A stretch of DNA of 6,629 nucleotides from NCBI GenBank assembly GCA_015711695.1, contig JACVIW010000134.1:1-6629 (forward strand), written 5' to 3'. The translations under genes and the position numbers were made by a program. Below, piece after piece: positions 1-5,397 of the stretch (position 1 is the stretch's first letter; the number at the start of each line of letters is the position of its first letter). Source of the DNA: Candidatus Geohydrothermomicrobium daggyaiense. GTDB lineage: Bacteria > Actinomycetota > Geothermincolia > Fen-727 > JACVIW01. The notes beneath the pieces are model-generated. The model was not told where the DNA came from and ran no database searches. It saw only the letters and a list, made by a program, of their open reading frames with translations.

Positions 1-2
1 AT

Positions 3-644
3 ATATCTATCTATATGATTGGCGATTCTGCTTTCCTTCCTCTCGAGGTATTGATAGTGACTTTTATCATAGACGGGCTTTTGAAGTCGCGCGAAAAGCG
101 CATGATCTCCGAGAAAATGAAAATGGTGGAAAGCGCATTCTACAGCGAGATTGGGTCAGCGCTTATAAGGAAAATGCTATCTTTTGACCCTTCTCCTTTT
201 GAGAAAATGGCGCTCTTCGAGGATGTCTCAACGTGGAGCCCTGGTCAATTCAGCGTGGTAAAGGAAAAGCTTTCATATATGGACTTCACCGCTGATGCTT
301 CGCTTGGTGATATTAACGGTCTAAAATCTTTCCTTAAATCCAAACGGGACTTCCTTCTCTCGCTTCTTGAGAATCCCTATCTCATGGAGGAGGAAGCCCT
401 GAGCGAAATTCTCTGGTCTGTTTTTCATCTCACTGATGAACTCGAGGCTCGAGAGAAAATATCGAACATTCCTGATTCTGACCTTAAACATCTTTCCAGT
501 GATCTTTCAAGGGTTTATGCTTTAACCGTTGCTCGCTGGATCGATTACATGGCACATCTAGAGAAAAAATATCCGTATCTTTTTTCCCTTGCTACCCGTC
601 TTAACCCTTTCAACCCCGATGCTTCTGTTCTGGTTTTAGACTGA
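3..644 (+). CDS. Membrane-anchored protein of unknown function, 5' end outside window
   Basis: The frame is open to the window edge. The first ATG is at 15 and would give 209 residues, but it has no Shine-Dalgarno site (only AT-rich TATCTA repeats precede it), so the real start probably lies upstream. Numbering from that ATG, residues 7-23 are a hydrophobic, membrane-spanning stretch, followed at once by a basic segment (KSREKR, 24-29) that suggests the rest is cytoplasmic. Residues 30-209 look like a mostly helical soluble domain, with recognisable blocks VESAFYSEIG (38-47), RDFLLSLLENP (111-121), LWSVFHLTDELEARE (133-147) and KKYPYLFSLATRLNPF (184-199). From memory, similar blocks occur in an uncharacterised bacterial family whose members usually carry more membrane sequence at the N-terminus, which also argues for truncation here. 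I know no function for it. The following 206-bp gap and its promoter separate it from the transporter operon. Confidence 0.7.
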   Translation: MSIYMIGDSAFLPLEVLIVTFIIDGLLKSREKRMISEKMKMVESAFYSEIGSALIRKMLSFDPSPFEKMALFEDVSTWSPGQFSVVKEKLSYMDFTADASLGDINGLKSFLKSKRDFLLSLLENPYLMEEEALSEILWSVFHLTDELEAREKISNIPDSDLKHLSSDLSRVYALTVARWIDYMAHLEKKYPYLFSLATRLNPFNPDASVLVLD

Positions 645-657
645 GAAACGCATTTTT

Positions 658-759
658 ATGGACGTCTGGAGATTCATTTCTCCTGTCATTGATAAGAAAG
701 GCATGAGTCGGGACATTTTTAGGTCGTTGGGGCTGTTTTTGTTAAGAAAGCCTGGTTAG
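658..759 (+). CDS. Possible 33-residue small ORF, uncertain
   Basis: An ATG at 658 opens 33 codons ending in TAG at 757-759. The peptide begins MDVWRFISPVIDKKG and ends with a hydrophobic then basic tail (LGLFLLRKPG). It starts 13 nt after the stop codon of the preceding gene. No good Shine-Dalgarno site precedes it: the best match is GAGAAA at 643-648, and the bases next to the ATG are T-rich. An open frame of this length is easily expected by chance. I recognise no family. Most likely noncoding, but it is the only open frame of note between the first gene and the transporter promoter. Confidence 0.15.
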   Translation: MDVWRFISPVIDKKGMSRDIFRSLGLFLLRKPG

Positions 760-770
760 GCCGTCGAAGT

Positions 771-791
771 CTTGCCACACCAGGTGTCAAG
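771..791. promoter_or_regulatory. Inverted repeat overlapping the -35 box (candidate operator)
   Basis: The left arm CTTGcCAC (771-778) pairs with the right arm GTGtCAAG (784-791) around ACCAG: 7 of 8 arm positions are complementary, with one central mismatch. The site covers the whole -35 hexamer (772-777) and most of the spacer of the promoter upstream of the binding-protein gene. A regulator bound there would block RNA polymerase, so a repressor site for the transporter operon is a reasonable inference. No regulator gene is in the window, and I cannot assign a regulator family from the half-sites. Confidence 0.4.
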
Positions 792-801
792 AAACTATAA
801 T
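772..801 (+). promoter_or_regulatory. Sigma70-type promoter for the amino-acid ABC operon
   Basis: TTGCCA at 772-777 (5 of 6 to TTGACA) is separated by 18 nt from a perfect TATAAT at 796-801. Transcription would begin near 808, giving a leader of about 43 nt before the ATG at 851, which is too short for a known amino-acid riboswitch. This is the strongest promoter-like sequence I can see in the window. Confidence 0.65.
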
Positions 802-850
802 CAATTGACTTTTCTTTGCTGTTTTAGTGTGGTCAATGAGAGGGGGCATT

Positions 851-1624
851 ATGAAAACAAAAGCGGTGGGGAGACTCATTGTCTCTGTTGCTGTGTTCTT
901 GTTCGCTTTTCTTCTTATTGTTGCTGGATGTGGGGGTGAGAAGGGTTTAACCATCAAATCCGGCGTGCTGATGATGGGAAGCGACACCACCTACCCGCCT
1001 TTTGAGAACATGGAGGGCGGAAAGGCTGTTGGCTTCGATGTCGATCTTGCGACCGAGATAGCCAGGAGGATGGGGTTGAAACTTGAAGTCGTTCCTACTG
1101 CATGGGACGGAATAATCCCCGGGCTCAAGACCGGAAAGTTTGATATCTTGATGTCCGCCATGACAATTACTCCGGAAAGGGCAAAGGAGATCAATTTTTC
1201 TGACCCTTATATCGATTCCGACCAATCTATCTGTGTAAAGAAGGGTTCTCCCATAAAGGATGAAAATGATCTTAAAGGAAAAGTCGTAGGCGTACAGCTA
1301 GATACTACCGGTCAGTTCACAGCGGAAAAAATGGAGGGATTAAAAGAAATCAGCAAGTTCGACACGATACTTCTTGCTTTCGAGGCTCTTGAGCAGGGAA
1401 AGATCGACGCAATAATTAATGACTATCCCGTGAATGCGTATATGAGCAAGATACGCGGAAAGACTGAAGTCGTAAAAAAAATCAAGACGAATGAGAAATA
1501 TGGGATCGGAGTTAAAAAAGGCAACGAAGAATTGCTTAAGAAAATAAATGAAGCGTTAAAGGAGATAAAAGCTGACGGCACCTATGACAGAATTTATAGG
1601 AAATGGTTCGGACAGCCGAGCTAA
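851..1624 (+). CDS. Polar amino-acid ABC transporter substrate-binding lipoprotein
   Basis: Extracytoplasmic binding protein of the SBP_bac_3 family (257 residues, a usual length), which captures an amino acid and delivers it to the membrane permease encoded downstream. The ATG at 851 is chosen because AGGGGG (841-846) sits 4 nt upstream; an in-frame ATG at 827 has no such site. Residues 1-26 are a lipoprotein signal peptide: basic MKTKAVGR, a hydrophobic core, then lipobox VAGC, with Cys27 as the predicted lipidated first residue. GFDVDLATEIARRM (61-74) matches the family signature. The expected ligand contacts are present: TPER with Arg110 for the alpha-carboxylate, and Asp191 in INDYP for the alpha-amino group. 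Aromatic residues Tyr48, Phe51 and Trp85 lie where the side-chain pocket is usually formed. Glutamine, histidine or another polar amino acid could be the substrate; specificity cannot be read from the sequence. It is the first gene of the transport operon, directly after the promoter at 772-801. Confidence 0.93.
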   Translation: MKTKAVGRLIVSVAVFLFAFLLIVAGCGGEKGLTIKSGVLMMGSDTTYPPFENMEGGKAVGFDVDLATEIARRMGLKLEVVPTAWDGIIPGLKTGKFDILMSAMTITPERAKEINFSDPYIDSDQSICVKKGSPIKDENDLKGKVVGVQLDTTGQFTAEKMEGLKEISKFDTILLAFEALEQGKIDAIINDYPVNAYMSKIRGKTEVVKKIKTNEKYGIGVKKGNEELLKKINEALKEIKADGTYDRIYRKWFGQPS

Positions 1625-1648
1625 AGCGACCGGAAAATGGTTTATGCA

Positions 1649-1687
1649 TGAGCCTGCACCATCTACAGTGCAGGCTCAATGATTTTT
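1649..1687 (+). terminator. Intercistronic hairpin with T-run between binding-protein and permease genes
   Basis: TGAGCCTGCAC (1649-1659) and GTGCAGGCTCA (1668-1678) form a perfect 11-bp stem with an 8-nt loop. Five T residues follow at 1683-1687, starting 4 nt beyond the stem. The hairpin lies 25 nt after the stop codon of the binding-protein gene and just before the permease Shine-Dalgarno site. The loose spacing to the T-run suggests partial termination or 3'-end protection of the upstream message. Either would make more binding protein than permease and ATPase, as is common in binding-protein transport operons. The structure is seen directly; the effect is inferred. Confidence 0.7.
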
Positions 1688-1689
1688 AA

Positions 1690-1706
1690 AGGGGGAGATT
1701 GAAATC
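1690..1706 (+). promoter_or_regulatory. Shine-Dalgarno site without a canonical in-frame start (permease)
   Basis: AGGGGGAG at 1690-1697 is one of the best ribosome-binding sites in the window, yet no ATG, GTG or TTG in the permease frame follows at a normal distance. In frame are ATT at 1698 and, 19 codons later, ATG at 1755. A TTG at 1699 and an ATG at 1720 are out of frame. The in-frame codons 1701-1754 read EIRAFLNEFFNWRILAES, which resembles the normal N-terminus of this permease family, so translation probably begins upstream of 1755. Confidence 0.5.
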
Positions 1707-1754
1707 AGAGCATTTTTAAATGAGTTTTTCAACTGGAGAATTCTGGCTGAGTCG

Positions 1755-2375
1755 ATGCCCTATCTTTTGAGGGGACTGCTTTTAACAATACGCCTTGCGC
1801 TTGTTTCGGAGGCTTGTATCCTCGCGTTCGGTCTTATCGTCGCGCTGTTGAGAATATCCAGGATCAGGATTTTCAGGGCGTTTGCCGCGGTGTATATAGA
1901 TGTGATTCGGGGAATGCCTTTGATTTTGCAGATTGTCATAATTTATTTTGGTCTGGGACATCTCGGGATAGGATTGAGTAAATTTACCGCAGGTGTTCTT
2001 GCTCTTACAGTATGCTATGCCGCCTACGAAGCCGAGATTTTCCGCGCTGGCATTCTCTCCATACACAAAGGTCAAATGGAGGCGGCGCGATCTTTGGGAA
2101 TGGGTTATTTAAAAGCAATGCGTTATATTATTTTGCCGCAAGCGATACGGAGGGTTATACCTCCTCTTTCAAACGAATTCATAGCGCTTCTGAAGGACAC
2201 CTCCCTCGTTTCTGTAATAGCGCTTTCGGAAGTGTTCCAGCGGGGAAGGGAACTGATGGGGACAAAAGCGAACGTTACCCCACTTGTCGGTGTCGCTTTG
2301 TGTTACCTTATTATTACCATCCCGCTTATGCGCCTGGTGCAGAGAACTGAGAAATGGCTATCGAGGGGTGATTGA
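1755..2375 (+). CDS. Amino-acid ABC transporter permease (HisM/GlnP type)
   Basis: Integral membrane subunit of the polar amino-acid importer, which forms the translocation path and docks the ATPase. From the first canonical start (ATG 1755) it is 206 residues. Hydrophobic segments lie near 7-32, 53-73, 80-98, 148-162 and 175-196. RGMPLILQI (52-60) matches the RGTPLLVQ block of HisMQ permeases. The EAA loop that contacts the ATPase is intact: EAARSLGMG (109-117) followed by ILPQAIRRVIPPL (126-138). The next gene encodes the matching ATPase and starts 10 nt after this stop, so translation is probably coupled. The true N-terminus is doubtful: coding-like sequence continues in frame back to 1698, where a strong Shine-Dalgarno site lies, but the only early in-frame start would be the rare codon ATT. 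A one-base sequence error is the main alternative. A single permease gene suggests a homodimer. Confidence 0.9.
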   Translation: MPYLLRGLLLTIRLALVSEACILAFGLIVALLRISRIRIFRAFAAVYIDVIRGMPLILQIVIIYFGLGHLGIGLSKFTAGVLALTVCYAAYEAEIFRAGILSIHKGQMEAARSLGMGYLKAMRYIILPQAIRRVIPPLSNEFIALLKDTSLVSVIALSEVFQRGRELMGTKANVTPLVGVALCYLIITIPLMRLVQRTEKWLSRGD

Positions 2376-2385
2376 ATCGGACCCG

Positions 2386-3117
2386 ATGATAAAAATTCTT
2401 GGGTTGAGAAAGAAGTTTGGGCACCATGAAGTCCTGAAAGGCATCAATCTTGAAGTCATGCCTTCCGAGGTGCTTGTTGTTGTAGGCCCGAGTGGAAGTG
2501 GAAAGAGCACACTTCTTAGATGTATAAATGGCCTGGAGCATGCTACGGAAGGCCGAATATTCATTGAAGGCACGGATATAACTGACAGCAGAACTGATAT
2601 AAACGTTGTCCGTCAAAAGGTTGGGATGGTTTTTCAGAGTTTTAACCTCTTTCCTCACCTCACCGCCTTGCGAAACGTTACTCTTGCTCCGATAAAAGTT
2701 AAGAAAATGAACCCTGACGAGGCTATTGAAAAGGCTTTGAAACTTCTCGATAAGGTTGGCTTAAGAGACAAAGCCAACGCCTATCCAGCTCACCTGTCCG
2801 GAGGGCAGCAGCAGAGAGTGGCAATTGCAAGGGCTCTTGCAATGGATCCTGACGTGATGCTCTTTGACGAAGTGACGAGCGCTCTTGACCCGGAACTGGT
2901 AAAGGAAGTGCTTGATACCATGAAAGACCTTGCCCGCGAGGGTATGACAATGATTGTCGTGACACACGAGATGGGATTTGCAAAAGAGGTTGGGGACAGG
3001 CTTATTTTCATGGACGAAGGACGAATAGTGGAAGAGGGGCGTCCTGAAAAGGTATTCACCCAACCAGAGCATCCTAGAACAAAGGAATTTTTCTCCAAGA
3101 TCCTTTCGCACATATAG
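2386..3117 (+). CDS. Amino-acid ABC transporter ATP-binding protein (HisP/GlnQ type)
   Basis: Cytoplasmic ATPase that powers amino-acid import; 243 residues, typical of the family. All nucleotide-binding motifs are intact: Walker A GPSGSGKST (34-42, Lys40), Q-loop VFQSFNLFP (Gln84), signature LSGGQQQR (137-144), Walker B VMLFDE (157-162, catalytic Glu162), D-loop SALD (165-168) and switch His194 in VVTHEMGFA. Val163 replaces the more usual Pro in FDEPTSALDPE. ATG 2386 is chosen because MIKILGLRKKFG matches the conserved N-terminus of this family. The nearest Shine-Dalgarno-like sequence (GAGGGG, 2363-2368) is 17 nt away, too far for efficient independent initiation. Coupling to the permease stop (TGA 2373-2375) or a start at the in-frame GTG 2368 (six extra residues) are therefore options. 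It is the last gene of the transport operon, with a terminator-like hairpin 35 nt after its stop. Confidence 0.94.
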   Translation: MIKILGLRKKFGHHEVLKGINLEVMPSEVLVVVGPSGSGKSTLLRCINGLEHATEGRIFIEGTDITDSRTDINVVRQKVGMVFQSFNLFPHLTALRNVTLAPIKVKKMNPDEAIEKALKLLDKVGLRDKANAYPAHLSGGQQQRVAIARALAMDPDVMLFDEVTSALDPELVKEVLDTMKDLAREGMTMIVVTHEMGFAKEVGDRLIFMDEGRIVEEGRPEKVFTQPEHPRTKEFFSKILSHI

Positions 3118-3151
3118 AGAAAATACCGGCGAGTCCAGAAGGATTTGCATT

Positions 3152-3180
3152 GAAATGGTTAAAGACCTTTCGTATTTTTT
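3152..3180 (+). terminator. Weak rho-independent terminator after the ABC operon
   Basis: GAAAtGGT (3152-3159) pairs with ACCTTTC (3165-3171) as a 7-bp stem with one bulged T and a 5-nt loop. It is followed by GTA and six T residues (3175-3180). The stem is short and AT-rich, so it may be inefficient, but it is placed correctly after the ATPase gene and before the hydrolase gene. No clear promoter follows; the best candidate is a poor TATATG at 3214-3219. Confidence 0.45.
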
Positions 3181-3241
3181 ATCGAAACGCTTAAGTGTTT
3201 GAGTTATTGTATCTATATGCAGGATTCTTCTCGGAGGTATT

Positions 3242-4267
3242 ATGCGTATAAATAAAAATCTATCGCTTCTATCGTTTTCTTTTGCGCAATGTCTTATGCT
3301 TCCCGCGATCATAAGATGTCTGGATAGGTTCAATAATAAAAACGGAAGGATCCCAGATGTTTCTGTTGAGGGGCAAAGCTTTATCTTAAAAACGTCGGAT
3401 GGACTTACGCTAAAAGGGATCGCATACGGTTCAGGAGATTGCGCTGTTTTTTTCTCGCACGGCTGGACTTGCAATAAAGATATATTCGGATTTCAGGTTG
3501 AGCATTTAAAAGACCGATACCTGTGTGTCACATACGATCAGAGAGGTCACGGAGAATCTGAGATTCCGCCTGGACTGGACTACAGTATCGAGACGCTTGC
3601 CTGTGACCTCGACGGTGTTATTGAAATGTTTGACCCGGCTTCTTTTGTTATCGCCGGGCACAGCATGGGTGGATTCGCTGCTCTTAAGTTTCTTGAGAAC
3701 TACGGGGAAAAATACTGCAAAAAGCTCAAAGGTCTTATCCTCATTGATTCCACCGGCATTGCGTTGCTTGATGCGATAATTTTCGGGCGCCTATTATCCA
3801 TGATTTATCCCCATCCTCTGGGTAGCCTTCTTCAAGCTCTCGGCGAAAAGGGCTGTTTTGCAGATGCTATACGCGGATCAATTAAGCATAGTTCTGCCGC
3901 CTATCTTCTTATCCGCCTTGCTGCTTTCGGAAGAAGACCTTCCGGAAAACAGGTGGATTTTATGACCAACATGGTAATGTCAACCAGTTTTACCTCCATG
4001 GCTCTTGCCGCGAAATCGTGCCTTGATTTTGATTGTTCCGATCAATTGGACAAAGTGAAAATACCGGTTCTTCTCCTTGTGGGCGAGAAGGACTGTCTGA
4101 CAAGTCTTGAAGCCAATATACGAACGCAGTCAAAAATGCCATACGCGCGACTCGTGGTTTACCCTGGTGCAGGGCACTGCTCTCTTCTTGAGAGGGCGGA
4201 TCTGGTGAATCTGGAAATGGCAAAGTTCCTCGACGATGTTTTTACGGAAAATGGCAAAAAAGTTTGA
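3242..4267 (+). CDS. Alpha/beta-fold hydrolase with intact catalytic triad
   Basis: Serine hydrolase of the alpha/beta-hydrolase fold (341 residues), expected to cleave an ester, thioester, lactone or similar bond; the substrate is unknown. The start ATG 3242 has GGAGG (3233-3237) 4 nt upstream, the best ribosome-binding site here. The oxyanion-loop motif FSHGWTCNKD contains His73-Gly74. The nucleophile elbow GHSMGG (139-144) places Ser141. Asp284 in LLLVGEKD and His312 in GAGHCSLLE complete the triad. DQRGHGES (99-106) is the usual loop after strand 4. A cap domain probably lies at about 175-250. The first 28 residues are moderately hydrophobic but contain charged residues and no clear cleavage site, so secretion is doubtful; a membrane-associated N-terminus is possible. 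The protein has 12 cysteines, many for a cytoplasmic hydrolase, in keeping with a reducing cell interior. The two genes downstream encode redox proteins, which suggests but does not prove a joint pathway. Confidence 0.88.
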   Translation: MRINKNLSLLSFSFAQCLMLPAIIRCLDRFNNKNGRIPDVSVEGQSFILKTSDGLTLKGIAYGSGDCAVFFSHGWTCNKDIFGFQVEHLKDRYLCVTYDQRGHGESEIPPGLDYSIETLACDLDGVIEMFDPASFVIAGHSMGGFAALKFLENYGEKYCKKLKGLILIDSTGIALLDAIIFGRLLSMIYPHPLGSLLQALGEKGCFADAIRGSIKHSSAAYLLIRLAAFGRRPSGKQVDFMTNMVMSTSFTSMALAAKSCLDFDCSDQLDKVKIPVLLLVGEKDCLTSLEANIRTQSKMPYARLVVYPGAGHCSLLERADLVNLEMAKFLDDVFTENGKKV

Positions 4268-4280
4268 CTATTACTGGGTT

Positions 4281-4320
4281 GGATTCATGTAACGGCTATT
4301 TCAAAATCCGTTTGTTTTTT
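4281..4320 (+). terminator. Very weak terminator-like element after the hydrolase gene
   Basis: GGATT (4281-4285) can pair with AATCC (4305-4309) across a 19-nt loop. A T-rich stretch TTTGTTTTTT (4311-4320) follows immediately. The stem is only 5 bp and the loop is large, so this could be chance. If real, it would partly separate the hydrolase transcript from the iron-sulfur gene. The remaining sequence to 4395 shows TTGTCA (4339-4344) and TAAAAT (4358-4363), but they are only 13 nt apart, too close for a normal promoter. Confidence 0.2.
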
Positions 4321-4395
4321 AGAATCGCGCAAAACAGATTGTCATTTTGGGTTTCTGTAAAATGCAAGATTCCTGGAGTTTACGGGGGCTTTCTC

Positions 4396-5310
4396 ATGTT
4401 ATTGAAAGATTCGACAAAAGGAATTATAAAGATGCACGGATTGAGAATTGACCGTGCTTTTCATAACTACTTGTATTTCGTTTTTTACGATATTTACGTG
4501 AGGTTCTTTTTGTGGCTCGGAAACACTCTGCAGATTCTTCTGGGAAAGACGAAAATTGCGAAGTACATCTTCAGGGCTGTTATCAATAGGTATCACGCTA
4601 AAGTAATAACAATGAAAGAAGCGGGAAAAATTCTTTCGCTTCAGGAAGATGTAGTGCTTGGTCCGGATTCGTCAAGCATGATCATCCCATTTCCTTATGC
4701 CAGAAGCATAATTTTAAAAGAACCGGGATTTATCGCCGTGATGGATTGCCCTTGCAGGCTGGCAAGACCTGACCCATGTCTTCCAGTCAATGTGTGCATC
4801 GCGGTTGGGAGGACAACGGCGCAATTCTGGCTTGAGCACGGTCAGAAATACCACGCAAGAAGGGTAAGTCAGGAGGAAGCGATCCGTATCCTATCTGAGG
4901 GGAGAAAAAGGGGAAACGTACTCACCGCCTGGTTCAAAGTCGCCACAGGTGGCAGGACAGGGGTAATTTGTTCCTGTTGTTCATGTTGCTGTGGCGGGAT
5001 TGAGGGGATGAGAATAATATCGAAACTCAAAGGGACAGAGGGGATTTCCAATATTGCAGCTTCTGGTTACTCTGTGAAAATACACGAAGAAAAATGCTTA
5101 TCTTGCGGAAAGTGCGTGGAGATTTGCGCTTTTGACGCTTCAGGTCTTTCCCCGGATGGACAGCCAACCATTGACGGGCTAAGATGCCTTGGGTGCGGTG
5201 TATGTGTAGATTTATGTCCTGCCAGCGCAAGGGAAATTTTTCTTGATCCGAAGAAAGGGTATCCTCTGGATATTGATCTCGCCCGCCGGATAATCAAAGG
5301 AGCAGGATAA
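4396..5310 (+). CDS. Cysteine-rich 4Fe-4S dicluster protein
   Basis: Probable electron carrier of 304 residues with 18 cysteines, none before residue 118. Two bacterial-ferredoxin motifs lie at the C-terminus: CLSCGKCVEIC (Cys234, 237, 240, 244) and CLGCGVCVDLCP (Cys264, 267, 270, 274). Each should hold a [4Fe-4S] cluster; the first has Ala where Pro usually follows the last Cys. Upstream are two further groups: DCPCRLARPDPC...VC (Cys118, 120, 128, 134) and CSCCSCCC (Cys192, 194, 195, 197-199). From memory, proteins with a CPCR block, an ICNCCSCCC-like block and terminal ferredoxin motifs form a recurring uncharacterised family, so the layout is family-like rather than a local oddity. Residues 22-50 (HNYLYFVFYDIYVRFFLWLG region) are aromatic and may touch the membrane. 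ATG 4396 is chosen for GGGGG (4384-4388) 7 nt upstream. A TTG at 4264 would add 44 residues and overlap the hydrolase stop by 4 nt but has no ribosome-binding site. ATG 4432 is another possibility. A flavoprotein gene follows, a plausible redox partner. Confidence 0.85.
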   Translation: MLLKDSTKGIIKMHGLRIDRAFHNYLYFVFYDIYVRFFLWLGNTLQILLGKTKIAKYIFRAVINRYHAKVITMKEAGKILSLQEDVVLGPDSSSMIIPFPYARSIILKEPGFIAVMDCPCRLARPDPCLPVNVCIAVGRTTAQFWLEHGQKYHARRVSQEEAIRILSEGRKRGNVLTAWFKVATGGRTGVICSCCSCCCGGIEGMRIISKLKGTEGISNIAASGYSVKIHEEKCLSCGKCVEICAFDASGLSPDGQPTIDGLRCLGCGVCVDLCPASAREIFLDPKKGYPLDIDLARRIIKGAG

Positions 5311-5328
5311 ATTTCTGCGGGATTTTTT
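5302..5328 (+). terminator. Weak terminator-like hairpin overlapping the stop of the iron-sulfur gene
   Basis: GCAGGA (5302-5307) pairs with TTCTGC (5313-5318), 6 bp including one G-T wobble, around a 5-nt loop that contains the stop codon. GGGA and six T residues (5323-5328) follow. The stem is short, so read-through into the flavoprotein gene is likely. I see no convincing promoter between here and 5398: TTGACC (5365-5370) and TTTAAT (5373-5378) are both present but are not spaced for use together. Confidence 0.35.
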
Positions 5329-5397
5329 GTGATAAAAATTCCGGGGTACCTGGTTAATCAAGAGTTGACCCTTTTAATTTGAAGGGGGTTTGAAGAG

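Noticed and set aside
3..16. TATC/TATA-rich short repeat at the window start
   Set aside because: Too short to be a repeat element; it reads in frame as coding sequence continuous with the first gene.
668..683. Short hairpin GGAGA-TTCATT-TCTCC after the first gene
   Set aside because: Only a 5-bp stem with no T-run after it; not a convincing terminator, and it lies within the doubtful small ORF.
750..761. GCCT-GGTT-AGGC mini-hairpin
   Set aside because: A 4-bp stem without a following T-run on the + strand is expected by chance.
827..850. Upstream ATG codons (827 and 836) as start of the binding-protein gene
   Set aside because: No ribosome-binding site precedes them, and they would add residues before a normal lipoprotein signal peptide; ATG 851 has AGGGGG at 4 nt.
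808..850. Riboswitch in the leader of the binding-protein gene
   Set aside because: The leader is only about 43 nt if the promoter call is right, and shows no multi-helix fold or known aptamer core.
2284..2385. An ATPase start at 2284 inside the permease gene
   Set aside because: The 34 extra residues overlap the permease coding sequence in another frame and do not match the family N-terminus, which begins at MIKILGL.
2761..3474. A 237-codon open frame on the minus strand
   Set aside because: It lies opposite the conserved signature, Walker B and H-loop motifs of the ATPase and the start of the hydrolase; its translation resembles no family I recognise and it has no plausible initiation site.
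4264..4395. TTG start at 4264 for the iron-sulfur protein
   Set aside because: It overlaps the hydrolase stop in a coupling-like way, but has no ribosome-binding site; ATG 4396 has GGGGG at 7 nt. The extra 44 residues show no recognisable domain.
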